NCBI GenBank assembly: GCA_944472135.2
Contig: OX235264.1
Span: forward strand, 91,646,319 to 91,710,318
DNA: 64,000 nt
Source of the DNA: Trichobilharzia regenti
Lineage: Eukaryota > Platyhelminthes > Trematoda > Strigeidida > Schistosomatidae
Direction of reading: 5' to 3'
The notes under the pieces are model-generated. The model worked only from the letters and a program-made list of their open reading frames with translations. It had not been told where the DNA came from and did no database searches. A program made the translations under genes and the position numbers. Of this stretch, positions 10,088 through 21,720 are shown in pieces; position 1 is the first letter of the stretch, and the number at the start of each line of letters is the position of its first letter.

Positions 10088-10500
10088 GAGGATGAATAGA
10101 CTTCGACCTTCCTCTCAAAATACTCTCATGTGGCCACGCACGCATTCATAGCCTCCACTGGCTAAGTACCATTCACGAAGTGGGAGTGTCCCTTTTCGCC
10201 AAAAAGTGAAGTGAGCGAATACGAAAATCCAACACTTAAAACTCGATTGAATGGTTAACATACTGACCTACACTCTGGAAGGGCCCGAAAACCTTGCTTC
10301 CAAACCTGTGGTGTTTATGAGCTTCAGAACTCCGAAGGGTATGAAGGGCAAATACACCTTCTCCAGTAACCGGCAGTTATGGGAACTCAGCTACACTCTC
10401 TTTTGGATCAGACTTCGGGTAAAACGCTTGTGGGCCGGCCACTTAAGACAACCATCTGCTCCGATGATATCCCAGTATCCCAAACATTTCACAAACTAGG
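10088..10500 (+). repeat. Diverged copy of the long retroposon seen at 20575 and 25320
   Basis: Shares the order of motifs around 'cattcacgaagtggg', 'agtgaagtgagcga', 'ccttgcttccaaacct' and 'tgagcttc' with 20600-20800, but with many changes. Confidence 0.5.
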
Positions 10501-11395
10501 AAATTTTGCATAGCGCATCTCTTGGTGCCCATAATGTGTCAAGTCATTTTGCTTTAACAATAGATAATAGAGGAGGAATTCTAACCCGAGATACACTGGC
10601 TGGGAATTCAAATTGTCTCCACTAAAACAGCTTACTTTCTTACTTACATATGCTTACCTTACCTGTACGTAGTACTATTAGGCAAAGAAATAAGTAGTCA
10701 GGGAGATTTTTTGGAAATTATACCCATTACAATCATCTAAAAAGGTTAAAACTACTTATAAATGCATCTGAATATATCCAAAATCCTGTCTACTACCCAT
10801 TTAGTCTTCACACAATTTTATCAAGCTGTTTTTGCCTCAATACACCTACAAACCAAGGTGACTAAGTACATAGTTAATATCCCGCGCGACCCATAACAAC
10901 TAAAGAATCTACTCTGTTCTGTCTATCTACCTATCTGCCTATCTTATCTAATGTAATCGAATAATCGAATATATAAAGGGATAAAGTACAACGGAACACT
11001 CATTTTTGACCTTTAGAATGTAAAGATAATGCATTGGTCTACAATTATTGTAACATTTAACAGAATACACGAAGAATATATATTGTAAGCAGACAAATAA
11101 ATTATCATTACTACTATACAGTCTGACTACTTAAATGCCGAAAAAAACACAACAAAATTCTTAATTCCTTCTGGTATTATTCATATTATGTGGCATAAGC
11201 AACGCCTTTTTTAATGTCACTTCATATTTCGAGAGTTCTATCTACCCATTAGTGACTTTTTCGACTGAACTCTATCCGTTCCCTCAAAAACAAAAAGTCT
11301 ACGGACTAACATTATTTTAAATGTCGATCGATGATGCTAATAATAAAAGTATTTAGTGAATTTTATAAATTTCATTAGAAGGATTCATCATCTGA
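10501..11395. other. UGDH intron sequence, nothing recognised
   Basis: AT-rich. No repeat family that I can name. Confidence 0.35.
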
Positions 11396-11399
11396 ATGA

Positions 11400-12600
11400 A
11401 CCCTCCTCTACAAACTGACTGACCCACTGACTGGTTTCAACATAGAACTTTGCACAGATGTGCAGTAGTTCGAGTCACCACACTCCGCTTAGCACAAAAG
11501 GCAAGAGAAGAAAGTAAAAAGAAATGCAAAATAGAGACAGTCAACAGAGATATGAGGCAAAAAGAATAGTAATACCGAAGAACAATATAGTTTTATTGGA
11601 TATGATAAGTCACAAGGAGTGGATGCATCTGCACCAGCCATTAACAACGACGATTTTGAGCCATATCACTAATTGTTTCCAGCTGTCATTGATGTTTACC
11701 GTCCCAAGGATCTCAACCAGTCAGAGAGTTTACACGTTCCTAAGTGCCTGGCTGGATTAAACTGACTGTTGTGGATTTCATTGACTCATGAAGCCATGTT
11801 TCGGTTTGACTATCAGTGGCTCTTTTCTAACCTAGTCCATCCTATGTCAGCTAACATTGCCCGTTGTCCAGGAAGTCGATGGCTAGGCACGCGTAACACA
11901 CAGTCCCAACCATCTCAATCGATGTAACTTCACAGCCTCGTCTATTGATTTTCCCTCTTCACCTATCACTCGACGCCTAACCTCGATATTGTTCATCCTA
12001 TTATACTATTTCACACGGAAGACACAACACAGGCACATATGATCAAAGACAGCTAGCTAATCTTTTCATGTCTTTCATTCTTAATGTCCATGCCCCACAG
12101 CCATAAAGGATGGCTAAGCGGACTGCCCTTTGGTCGATAGCCGGATATCACACCTACGCCAGAGACGGCGTCAACTGGAATATGCGAAACTAGCCCTCTG
12201 TAACCGTGCTGAGATTTCGTCAGAGATCAACCCGTCGGCACTGGCTGATGCAATCCCCCAAATAAGTGAAGTGGTCAACACGCTCACCCACGACTTCACT
12301 CCCTATTTATAAGCTAGGATTCAAAGCATTCCAATCCTGCAACATCATCTTACATTTGATGGTAGCGAATCGCATGCCAAACATTCGAAGATTACTTCCT
12401 GTCAAGGTGTTCAGAAGACTGATTTATTCTGTAAGCGTCTTCACCTAAGAGGGAGGACTATATCATCTGCGTATTCTAAGTCAACGATACCATTATTCCC
12501 TGGTGGTAACAATTCAATCCCTGAGTCGTTGAGGTGAGTTAGGGTTAATTTCATTAGTACGTCTATGATGAAACCGAATAGAGATGGGGGTAGTGGGAAT
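11400..12600 (-). mobile_element. RTE-like LINE fragment (subfamily B); uninterrupted target paralogue
   Basis: On minus it begins internally and ends at 11400-11490 with the subfamily's 3' end (CTGACTGACC tail, 'tgtgcagtagttcg'). The segment 11524-11700 is a paralogue of 25205-25319 plus 25952-26040 without the 632-bp insertion found there. Coding frames are broken; on minus, a VLRVPSHRLPGQRAMLADI-like segment is visible near 11830-11890. Confidence 0.7.
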
Positions 12601-12689
12601 CTTCTTCCTTCTTAATGTGAACATACATACAAACAAACACATGAACATTGTGACATCATTAAAATAAGTATCCATTTGAATAAATATAC

Positions 12690-12920
12690 GATCTATGGGT
12701 GATGAATAGCTTTCTAGTACTCATGATAGCATCTCAGGTAAGCTCAATTACACGGCACTTATTGGACTGTGATTATGTGGTGATATGGAGAAATAAGAAA
12801 GAGCAATGTCTGGATCACTTCGATCTGACTGGCAAGTGCTACTCATTAATATGATATGGCATACAACTACTCATTTCAGTGATTCAGTAGTATATAGTTC
12901 TATTTATTATGAAACAATAC
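12690..12920. repeat. Unclassified dispersed repeat
   Basis: The part with GGCATACAACTACTCA and TTCAGTAGTATA recurs at 36290-36360 in the same order. Confidence 0.4.
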
Positions 12921-13039
12921 TACCCCCTGAAAATTTCTGTTAAGAGTGACAGATTACTGTTTTCTAATGACTAAGGACTAACTAAAGGAAGATAAGGATC
13001 AGTAACCCATTTCAGCGAAGATTGAGTACAATAATCTGC

Positions 13040-13995
13040 CTTAGGTTCGAACGCGTCGAATTAAACAGTACTTAGGCAAGGACCATGAAGCCTGGTGGCC
13101 AGAACGTGAGTGTAAGGCAGACTAACCAGTTACACTTGGCAGTAGTCGAAAGTTCTTCCAGGTCATCCGAGAAACGAGTAGCAACAAAAATGGTATCAAT
13201 GAGACAGATGATGTGCCAACTAACAATCGAGAAAGATTACTCTGGAAAAAACGGTTAGCAGGCCGACAGTGACAGTATTCAACTGTGACAAATGTAGAGC
13301 GTGATGATTACTGATGATCCACGTAATGAAGCCAACGTCCAACTGAAAGTACTCAAGCGTCATTGGGCACTGGGCCCCGACAGCGTGCTTTGCCTCTTCT
13401 TCGTATGGTGATGAGACTATAATGGCGGAACTGATTGTGTTCTTTATGAAAATATGGCAAAGTGACTGCTCCATCAGTGTCGAATGAGACGTCATTCAGC
13501 CTATCGTTAAAAAAAATCTGTGTAATGCATGTGACAAGCATCGATTACGGACCTCTGTTTCGTTGAGTCAATTAGCGTTCACCAAGTATATCTCACTTAG
13601 ATGCCAAGCCACTACGATCCTCGACAAACAATATTAAAAGGTATACAATTATGCTGGAAAAGAGATAGGACTGGTCCAACGAAAACCTAGTATCACAGTT
13701 AACTTGAGCCAGCTATGTAGGAGGAGGTGTAAACTACCTTATCAGGGTCCTCAATAGGCTCGAAACCATCCTCAATGATACGGATATATTGACACTTTGC
13801 GACCTCCCATACTCATAAAAAGCCGTCCTATTCTTTTATGTTACTTGTTCTTCCTTCGGCGAATTTTCTTTTGAATATCTTTATTCACTCTTTTCTCTAA
13901 CTTTGTGTGTTACATGGGACGCAGCAACTTGAACTGCTGCACTTCTATGCAGTATTCTATGTCAAAGTCAAATCAATCAGTCTGTCAGTAGAATG
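13040..13995 (+). mobile_element. RTE-like LINE fragment, RT region and 3' end
   Basis: Decayed frames around 13310-13400 read DPRNEANVQLKVLKRHWALG then PDSV, the pre-RT motif (usually ...LK..KAPGPD) of RTE-type reverse transcriptases. The region from 13670 matches the subfamily B 3' end, including 'tgctgcacttctatgcag'. Internal deletion between the two. Confidence 0.6.
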
Positions 13996-14087
13996 GAACT
14001 TCAAATATTTGTTTCGTTATTATCAGAATACGGAAATAGAATAGATACCCGCTATCATTACCGTGGGATTTCGTACGTCACTGGTTC

Positions 14088-14305
14088 AGTGCTAAGACGC
14101 TCGCTAACCACGCCTCACATGGTCCGGAGTTCGGTCGCCAGCTGACGCATTCCGAAACCTCACTAAGCCAGTAGACAGAGAAGGTTGGGCGTGAGGATAC
14201 CCATCACACCACGTAAAAAGTTTTAACAAACACTTCTACCGGTACTTCAAAGCTTCAGAACCTGAAGCCCTATATTCCAGTCGGAATATAAAGGAATACA
14301 GACGA
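14088..14305 (+). repeat. tRNA-derived SINE, type A
   Basis: Head with GTGCTAAGACGCTCG, B-box-like GGAGTTCGGTCGCC, GGTTGGGCGTGAGG body and a 3' end with TATTCCAGTCGGAATATAAA. Confidence 0.65.
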
Positions 14306-14500
14306 AGACGCCCTTATTTAGTGTCAGAAAGAATGGCTCACTGAATTAATAATATAAAATTTTCTTTTTGAAATAATTTGTGCAGCGTCTCAATTTGAAT
14401 CAATACCAAATTTTACATACTATTTTACTATTCTATGCTTTTACATATCAGAGAAAAAGATACACAGAAATTAAACAACACAACTGAACAATATAATTAC

Positions 14501-14689
14501 CAAGCTTAATATATCCTTTCTAAAACAGCTTCCACCAAATCCAAGGCTGGCATTCAAGAAATACGGTCCAATTCGATGATCTGTACCAATAGCTTTGGAA
14601 ACTTCTTTAATATCAGCATTAGTTTGTTCACAAATAGCAGAAATAGCATTAATACTGCTAATACGTTGAGCAAGGAAAGCATTTGCTGC
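14501..14689 (-). CDS. UGDH: UDP-glucose 6-dehydrogenase, coding exon 5 (catalytic Cys)
   Basis: Sixty-three codons, about residues 245-307, running [17 protein letters not shown] to [13 protein letters not shown]. The cysteine of [10 protein letters not shown] (about residue 299) is the family nucleophile (human Cys276), and the aspartate four residues on matches Asp280. DHRIG replaces the DQRIG of the human enzyme and keeps the arginine that binds substrate across the subunit interface. The acceptor ends TTTTAG (14691-14690), the donor is GTAATT (14500-14499), and the boundaries are phase 0. Confidence 0.95.
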
Positions 14690-15009
14690 CTAAAAGAGAA
14701 ATATATAAACACATATATATATACATATATGCAAGAAAACAGGTGTAGATGAACATTTTAAGAGTGTGGGAGTAGGGGGCGACATACATATGTACGAACA
14801 TATTCGAAAACAAACCAGGAATATTTTCAATTAGCATTGAAGTAAATAGGAGACAAGTCATCAGCTGTCTACTTTTTTTACTGACCTATATCTATTGCAG
14901 AAGATCTTCAAGAATTCTGTCTATGTTAAAGACAATTTTTTTCTATTGAGCTTAATTGTGATACATGGGACTTCAATTTTTCAAGAGCTAACCTGTAGGG
15001 ATTTGATTG

Positions 15010-15102
15010 ATTTCTTTCAAGTTTCATCACGGATTGGTATTAGTTGGAAAACCACCATTGGAAACCATTAGAGAATACTGGACAGATATTTCATCCTAGT
15101 TT
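15010..15102 (-). repeat. Sm-alpha-like SINE fragment, cut by a LINE
   Basis: On minus it retains the 3' part of the SINE ('tccagtattctc', GATGAAACTTG). It stops abruptly at about 15103, where RTE sequence begins. Confidence 0.6.
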
Positions 15103-15103
15103 C

Positions 15104-16265
15104 AGGCTGACTTTGAAAAGGCCTTCAGCAGACAGTGTCGATCGAGAGGTGATTTGGCAACTAATTCGCTTCTACCAAGGGATGCCAGCAACAATTATAC
15201 ATCTCATCTACCAACCGTTGTACCACAATGACGCATGCCCAGTAATCCACGACGGGAAACTTACGGAATCCTTCGAAGAAGTGAAGATGGGAGTAAGACA
15301 AGCTGGCTGCCTACTGTCTCCAATGATTAATTTCCTGATTGAGGTACACTGGATAATGAGACACACAGCGGCGGGGAGCGAGGAAACAGACATAAAATGG
15401 ACCCACACAAAAGACGTACAGGATCTGGACTTCGCCGATGATATATGTCTGATTTCACACAAACTGGCAAGTAAAAAGCCACAGTTTGGCAGAAGAAGCA
15501 TTCACGGAAGATAGGACTTCAGGTTAACAAAGAGAAAACAGAAGTGATGAAGATTCCTGGCCACCAGCAACAGCAACAACAACAGACAGCAATCAGCCAG
15601 CGTAAATGGGAGAAATCTGAAAGAAGAAACCTCTTTTACCTACCGACCTACCTGGGAAGCATCGTTTCAACTACAGGCGGAACTGACGAGGATATCAAAG
15701 CAAGGATAGGGAAAGTAAGGCAAGCCTTCATTTCTCTCAAGTCTGTGTGGAAGTCAACAGCACTCAGTATGAAAAATGAGGTCCGGATTTTCAAATCCAA
15801 TGTGAAGTCAATGCTACTTTATGGATCAGATACTTGGCGCGTCATGAAGAGCACCTCAAACAAACTACAGGCCTTCATCAACAGCTGTCTTCGCTCAATA
15901 CTCAAGATCAGATGGCCGACCAGAAAATATCAGCAACAAGGATCTCTGGGATTGAACCAATCAGGAACCGATTGTGCAACAAATACGCAGGAAGAAATGG
16001 AGGTGCATTGGATTGACCAAACTCTGAGAAAGTCATCAGGTGACACCACATGCCAGGCCATCGCTCGAATGGAAGTCGAATGGGAAGCGGCGAGTAGGTC
16101 GTCAATCCGAGGGTGACATGGAGGAGGTCATGTGAAGAGGAGATGAAAGCATGTGGGCAGAAGTGGAGCCAGGTTAAAACGTTGGAAGAGAACCGAACGT
16201 AATGGAGACGTTCGGCTGAAGCCCTATGTTCCTCTAGGAACTAAAGGAAACAAATAAATAAAAAA
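15104..16265 (+). mobile_element. RTE-like LINE, 5' truncated (subfamily A)
   Basis: The longest RTE remnant here. It starts within the RT domain (ADFEKAF, then a frameshift to DSVDREVIWQL), continues MGVRQAGCLLSPMINFL and the catalytic motif DFADDICLISH near 15440, stops at 15514, then reads IGLQVNKEKTEVM with a CAG/CAA glutamine run. After that come YLGSIVSTTGGTDEDIKARI and SMLLYGSDTWRV, then an LRKSSGDTT segment. The 3' end near 16200-16265 has 'cctatgttcctctaggaac' and an A-rich tail. RTE-type reverse transcriptase by motif order; inactive because of frame breaks. Confidence 0.8.
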
Positions 16266-16269
16266 TAAA

Positions 16270-16510
16270 AAGTTTGGGGCTCATTGAGAGTACGCACTCA
16301 ACGCTTGTGTTCGAGTCCAGGAAATTCCGAATATAAGTCAAGCTCGTAGACCATTCAGCTACTGGGACCCAACTCAATTGTCAGTCCATGAAGTCTGACT
16401 TCAACCAATTCGTGATTTATTTTAGTGCGACCACGAACCAGTGTTATCGGCGAGTAATTCTCCTCACTTCCGACCTATTGGTAGGACGCACTGATCAGAA
16501 GTTCTCATTA
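16270..16510 (-). repeat. Sm-alpha-like SINE, long form
   Basis: On minus it includes the tRNA-like part with AGCTGAATGGTCTACGAGC and an upstream extension ('gaccattgagttg', 'cgattaacactgg'-like) also seen at 32400-32640. Confidence 0.55.
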
Positions 16511-16599
16511 GAAAGTGCTTCAGGCAACTGCGTCCTATAGTCAGATACTAGTGAGCATCAATTTCAATTCGTGGTCAAATCTGAAACAAATCAAATGCC

Positions 16600-16760
16600 T
16601 ACAAACTTGAAAATTGATCTGATTCTCACCCTGTAAATTAAAGGTCCTGGTTTCGAACCCCAGAGACGGGCGCACACTGCTGGAGAGTCCTAGGGTCCCA
16701 CGAAGAAACAGTTGTCCAGCATTCCCTAGTGCAGCTGTAGGTATGCAACGTCAATGTTAC
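16600..16760 (+). repeat. Sm-alpha-like SINE fragment
   Basis: GGTCCTGGTTTCGAACCCCAG (B-box region), GGCGCACACTGCTGG and GAAACAGTTGTCCAGCATTCC. The ribozyme-like core is degenerate. Confidence 0.6.
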
Positions 16761-16859
16761 TCATTAATATCTGTGGCAATATACTGATAAGAAACATTAT
16801 AAATGATATTTTCACGTCAATCGATATGAGAACATCAGCTCTCCTACTAATGGAATCAT

Positions 16860-17690
16860 TATCATTATTATTTTTATTCCCTTGGATTCGGAATAGAACA
16901 TACGACTTCATCAGCACATCTCTCATTCATCCTAGTCTCTGTACTCCAGTGTAGATGGTTTCACGATCTCTTATAAGCTTTCATTCCATTGTCACCCTCA
17001 GACCCAAGATCATCTCGTCACTCTGTACATTCGAGTTCCACTAGACAGACTAGTGATTTCACCCAGTGGTTTCATTAGTGTGCGATCAATCTCCATCTTC
17101 TGAAGAATATTTGTTGAGCAACAAACAGATTCTTTTGATGGTTTGTTCCCAGAGTTTTGTTCTTACTATTTCTCTCCCACTGACCATCTGAATTTTAATA
17201 CAGAGCCAGCGAAGGTGGGATCTGTTGGTTGATAAGAGTATGAAGTAGTCTGTTGGCAATGCTTTTCACATTAAGCGCCATGTTTTCAAACCACGTAGAA
17301 GTACTGACTGATTTTTTTTTGTATGCTTAGTGCAGTAGACTTGTGGACTGGTTTGAGCTTATTGAAGGTCTTCTTGCCTTTCCAACTCTTTGGCTACTCT
17401 TGATATCCTTAGCGGTACCGCCTTTGGATGAAAAGATTCTGCCTGGATAAGTGAAATAAGTGATTTCCCTCAAATTTCTTCCGTTGATAATGATTGGTGC
17501 GTGTTGACCTTAATGAATGGATATCTTTATCACACCTATCTTCTTTTTTTCTCGTGTGAAGTGCTATCTTCGTTGTTTCTTCTATCAACTTTTTGGTTTT
17601 CTCTGTGGATCCTTGAGTTTATGCAACCTCAAAGTGCATAGTCTTCTTGGCTGTCCAACGCTGACCTAATTGATGAGAACTAAAAGTCTT
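16860..17690 (-). mobile_element. RTE-like LINE, decayed (subfamily A)
   Basis: On minus its 3' end has TATGTTCTATTCCGAATCC and the usual trailing A-rich run. Upstream are the 'ctctgggaacaaacc' (LWEQT) motif and a stretch equivalent to the C-terminal region at 15800-16100. Frames are broken throughout. Confidence 0.65.
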
Positions 17691-17789
17691 TAAGTCGCTT
17701 CCTATCATTTATTCCAAATGCCATGTGTCAGTGTTGGTGAACATTGAATGAGCATCACACACAGTTTGTTTATTTGAACTGATCTCTAT

Positions 17790-18100
17790 TTGGCGGGAAA
17801 ACAACAGTCGCGGTAGATGCGACACATACGTCGGGTAGACTCATCGATCTCTCCAGAGCATATTTCTAAATGGCTTCAGAAGAAAAAAGAATTCTCAGAA
17901 CCCATTATTAGTCAGAATAGGCAACTCAGCTCCTCTATTGCGAAACAAATTATAGAGACAAGACATAAAAATGGTGTTTGCACGTCTATAAAATGTGTTT
18001 TGGGCGCATCCTAAAAGTTTGTGGAAGCAACTGGGAAGTTTAAACCATCTTTATGCGTTCAAAAACAATTCATCATCACACTGAACCACCTTCCGTGGTA
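17790..18100 (+). pseudogene. Penelope-like element remnant
   Basis: Reads RHIRRVDSSISPEHISKWL, KQIIETRH, and after a stop KFKPSLCVQKQF. This is the order of the PLE C-terminus (YIGR..., EH..., H, LCIQKK) seen at 23300-24121, with the catalytic region eroded. Confidence 0.6.
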
Positions 18101-18530
18101 AACTTTGTATGGATACATATCCGGATAGATGTACTATTACCACTGTTATTTGATTTAGTGATCTTCATTGTTATTTTGACCTTCAATGTATCCTTTTAAC
18201 TTGACCTAAATTTATTTTCTCACCTCTTAACTCTTTACTAATTTCATATATACTCCTAGGACAAGCCTGTGAATGTGAGATCGAATTGTTCGAAATGTGT
18301 TGCGTAAACAAATTCAGCACAAATTACGTCTTCTTATTGCTACGTACGAAAACTTATCAATACTGGCTACTGACAAGTAGCTTAGTTTGGAAACTAATTT
18401 CACTCATGTTTCAAGTTAAAGTTCCCAGTAGAAAGAAATTGAGCTTTGACTAATGGATCACTCGATCAACACCCTACACATATATATACGTACAAATATT
18501 ATAATAATCAATAAAAATTGATATAAATTA
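18101..18530. other. UGDH intron sequence, nothing recognised
   Basis: AT-rich intron between the PLE remnant and exon 4. Confidence 0.35.
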
Positions 18531-18531
18531 C

Positions 18532-18756
18532 CAGTTTCGACAATTCAGATGACCATGTCGATGTGACAAGAATACGTTCCGGTGGTACCCAGTGTAAATA
18601 AATCCAGCGTAACATTTCAATAGCTAATCTACCCGATGGTGAATGTGAATCACCACCGATTAAAATACGATCTGGATTACACAAATCATTGACAGCTGTA
18701 CCTTCAGCTAAAAATTCTGGATTTGATAAGACTACAAATTCAGTAAGTTTAGATTT
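18532..18756 (-). CDS. UGDH: UDP-glucose 6-dehydrogenase, coding exon 4 (catalytic Glu and Lys)
   Basis: Seventy-five codons, about residues 170-244. After KSKLTEFV comes [13 protein letters not shown], whose NPEF glutamate (about residue 183) corresponds to human Glu161, then [10 protein letters not shown], the HWVP segment and [10 protein letters not shown]. The SKL lysine (about residue 243) matches the catalytic Lys220 of human UGDH. The acceptor is TTTTACAG, with the exon starting at 18756, and the donor is GTAATT at 18531. Both boundaries are phase 0. The family match is very strong throughout. Confidence 0.95.
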
Positions 18757-19011
18757 CTGTAAAACAAATATTTAAAAAAGAAAGAGAAATAATAGGCAAT
18801 TCATAGAAATCAACAATTCTAGTAGACAGTTTTACTTAATACACCACACTGCTATGTGGTGTGCAGTAATCGATACTGTAAGTTCAAAACTTTCACACAG
18901 CACTATAAAAGTAACCGTAGAAAAATACCCAACAAGAGTCGCGAAAATTCCCTTCCAAAGAAGAGAATAACAATCATTTAAGAAGTTCAAGTGTCGGGGA
19001 CTTGATTATGT

Positions 19012-19200
19012 ACAGGACTTTATCATGAACTCACATCTGTAACAGAACCATTGAAAGACAGCCAGGGAGTACTGGACAGCTGTTTCCTCCTAATTTGGGA
19101 CTTTCCATCAGTACGCTCACCACCAGGGTTCGAACCGAAGACCTTCGAGTTACAAGGTGAGCTCGTAGACAATTAAGCCATAGGGCTCTATCAGTACAGT
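19012..19200 (-). repeat. Sm-alpha-like SINE (left member of inverted pair)
   Basis: On minus it has a tRNA-like head, B box in GGTTCGAACCCTGG, then CCCAAATTAGGAGGAAACAG and the 3' part. Confidence 0.7.
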
Positions 19201-19304
19201 ACAGCAGGTCACGTGTGGGGACAAATGCTCGCCGTGGATGACGTTGGCTAGTGCTAGTTGCGCTATATCATAAATTAGCAGAATTTGGAATACATTGACC
19301 GACC

Positions 19305-19510
19305 ATTGGATCGACGGATCCCAGTGGCTGGAATGTCTACGAGCTCGTCTTGCAACTGGAAGGTCCTGTGTTCGGACCATAGCGGTGGGTAAGTACTACT
19401 AAAAGTCCAAACGTAGGCTGACAAAACATCTGTTCAGCACTTCCTGGTGTTTTTCCAATTGCTCTCTAACCACTGACGTCAGCTCATGGTGAAATCCTGA
19501 AACTAAAAAG
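19305..19510 (+). repeat. Sm-alpha-like SINE (right member of inverted pair)
   Basis: CCCAGTGGCTGGAATGTCTA head, B-box remnant GTTCGGACC and a 3' part with TCAGCTCATGGTGAAATCCT. The hammerhead-like core is decayed. Confidence 0.65.
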
Positions 19511-20095
19511 TATTAAGCACTCACAAATGCGTTTTTCTCAGCAGGGGTTGACTTTTCTAAGCAGACAGACAACACGCATGTCTAGCATTATCGAAGCATG
19601 TGTGGTTGAAGCCTTCGCTTGGAAATTATACCTCACCAAAGATGAAGTTATATATCATGAGTCCTGAACGGGACAGAAATGTGCATTTCGTATTACACTA
19701 GAAATGATTTTTCCCTACTCGCATGCCGAATAGAAGTCGGGGCTTCAAGCTTTGAACTTTGAAAGTCCCCTGGCAGCCTGCTTAAAACCTTGGCTATCGA
19801 AAACCTCCATCAATACATATTGCATATAATTTCTTCTATTCGGTTTGTTTAAATCTAATAAAATATGACCTCTAATGCTTTTATTTACTTGTGGTGAGAG
19901 CAGGATGCTAGCCAACTGGTAGACATTAGTCTACGTCAATGTCTAGGTCACTAATATTGGCCGTGAGAAAATATGAACAAGGCTGATTCAACAACCAATC
20001 ACAGCAAACTTAACGTGGGCAAATATGATTCGCAGAGAGATGGCTCCACTTTTCGAGGAAATCCGAAACAACCAATCAGAAGACTGCGTTTGTGT
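19511..20095. other. UGDH intron sequence, mostly unassigned
   Basis: A stretch near 19700-19800 has a faint likeness to SINE type A (tCGGGGCTTCAAGC); not enough to call. Confidence 0.3.
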
Positions 20096-20119
20096 ACTTG
20101 AATAAGCTATCATAATGTA

Positions 20120-20425
20120 CATGAAATATATATAATTTGGAAAGAATTTGGAAATCTCGACAAAATGCTTCGTATCCACATGGTGGGTGTCTGGTAATTG
20201 CACTTTGTAAATATCTGTTTCCTTTTAAGAATAAGTCTCTCGGAATACGCTCTGAAAACCGGATAGAAACCCTTCTTTCTGTCCTTCCAATGCTTCCCTG
20301 CAGCCAATCTGGTGACACTATACAGTACTATATGCTCTATAAACCAATCGAAACTGGATAACTACCCTGCTGATGTTACCTCCAACTGCATTTACAAATT
20401 TACGTGTACCTGCGGCAGCAAGTAC
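20120..20425 (+). pseudogene. Penelope-like element fragment cut by a SINE
   Basis: The end reads SNCIYKFTCTCGSKYM, the Cys-rich lead-in of the PLE GIY-YIG domain. It stops one residue short of the expected YIG, exactly where a tRNA-like SINE head begins. Confidence 0.6.
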
Positions 20426-20572
20426 ATGTGCGTCGGTGGTACAGTGGCTAGGACTCTCGTCGACGATCCACATGGTCCGAGGTTCGATCCCCTCCCGACG
20501 CACAATTGATATCTATGGTCGGCCTGCAAAATTTGGGCTACCGATATCCATGCTGAAATGCCCCCATATGAC
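20426..20572 (+). repeat. tRNA-derived SINE type B head, joined to a long retroposon
   Basis: GTGCGTCGGTGGTACAGTGG head, B-box GGTTCGATCCCC and a GGTCGGCCTGCAAAATT body. It runs into the retroposon body at TGAAATGC instead of its own tail. Confidence 0.7.
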
Positions 20573-21285
20573 CGGGCGTCTTACATAGCCTCTCCTGAGG
20601 AAGTCCTACTCACTGCCTTCACGTGGCGGAGGTGTTTTCTTTCACCGAAGTGAGAGGGCAAAAGCGGATGCCCGGCGCTCTTCACCGGGTTGACTGTCCA
20701 TTGGATGACAGTCTAGGGGAGATGGCTAAACCCTGATTCCAAACCTCCAACGACTGGCTTATGAAGCTCACCGGCAGACGTATGGACAAAGGGCTTATTG
20801 GATGCCCTGGATGTCTGGCCCCATTCAAAAAGGCATATGAACCGGACTCCGGTCAACGGCTGCCAATGGATAGTGGACTCCCTACTCCACTCCTACTGCC
20901 TTGTAGGTCACACTTGGTTGTGTAAAGACTGGAGCTGCACTCTCAAACAAAAGGCTGAGCGATTCTGGGGACATCACTCGTACCTAATTCCCATGAAACT
21001 TCATGAACTCTCTTACAAACAACTCTCACCATGCTACGGCGTTCCCGGTAACTTGGCGATGTCGCAGGGGTGGACAGCTGAAAACATGGCTTGGTACAGT
21101 CAAGGCTGATATGGAGTGCCTGGGGCTACAAAGCGTCTACGGACTCCATCTGTGGAACAAGAATTGGATAACCCTGTCACAAAACCTTGCATCAGATCGC
21201 CGCGCTTGGGCAGCGATGATTCGAGATGTTCATGAAGCCGGCTCATCCTCCCGTAGAAGATAGCCGAAGTAAAGTAAGTAAAAGT
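20550..21285 (+). mobile_element. Long non-autonomous retroposon, plus-strand copy
   Basis: Matches the 632-bp insertion at 25320-25951 (there on minus) from TGAAATGC to the end GAAGATAGCCGAAGTAAAG, followed by short AAGT-type repeats. No open frame resembles a known protein; short frames here are not shared between copies. The tail and its target-duplicated sister copy indicate retroposition. Confidence 0.7.
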
Positions 21286-21460
21286 ATGCTGAAAATTGCA
21301 CACTTACACTAATATGTTGTTGAGATAACTTTAATCTATGTAGAACTTTATTTATTGTTAATGTAAAAACTGGATGTAATATTTTAGTAAAAATGCTGAG
21401 AATTCCATTCTGTATCACAAGTACTGATTTGGAATAAAGCTTATGTTATGTTATGTTAAA
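21286..21460 (+). mobile_element. CR1/Jockey-like LINE 3' end
   Basis: Carries TGCTGAGAATTCCATTCTG, a ...TTTGGAATAAAG motif and a TTATG repeat tail, as at 28890-28970 and 46730-46800. Confidence 0.65.
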
Positions 21461-21599
21461 ATGCAGTGTGAAATCAAAGCTGTAATCAAAAATAGAAAAT
21501 AAATAAACAGACCAAACTCATGCATACAGAAAGAGACTGTAGTCAATCTCTCACTCCCTTTGTAACCATATCACTTTCATTACACTGATTAGTCATACA

Positions 21600-21720
21600 C
21601 ACTAGTGGGCTCAACTCACTAACTAGGTGGTTTGCAGCTGATGAGAACCTGTGAAATAGAGTGATATCATTTTATACTACAAATGTAGTCTTTCTTCCTC
21701 TCTCTCTCATTTCTTCCTCA
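21600..21720 (+). repeat. Dispersed repeat with a hammerhead-like core
   Basis: GCAGCTGATGAGAACCTGTG, then AAATAG and TGATATCATTTTATACT. The same block, inverted, is at 41885-41990. CTGATGA and GAAA are present, but a convincing stem II is not. Confidence 0.45.

Noticed and set aside
20798..21263. Two overlapping plus-strand open frames (103 and 86 codons) as proteins
   Set aside because: They lie in the non-coding retroposon and are not conserved in the copy at 25320-25951.
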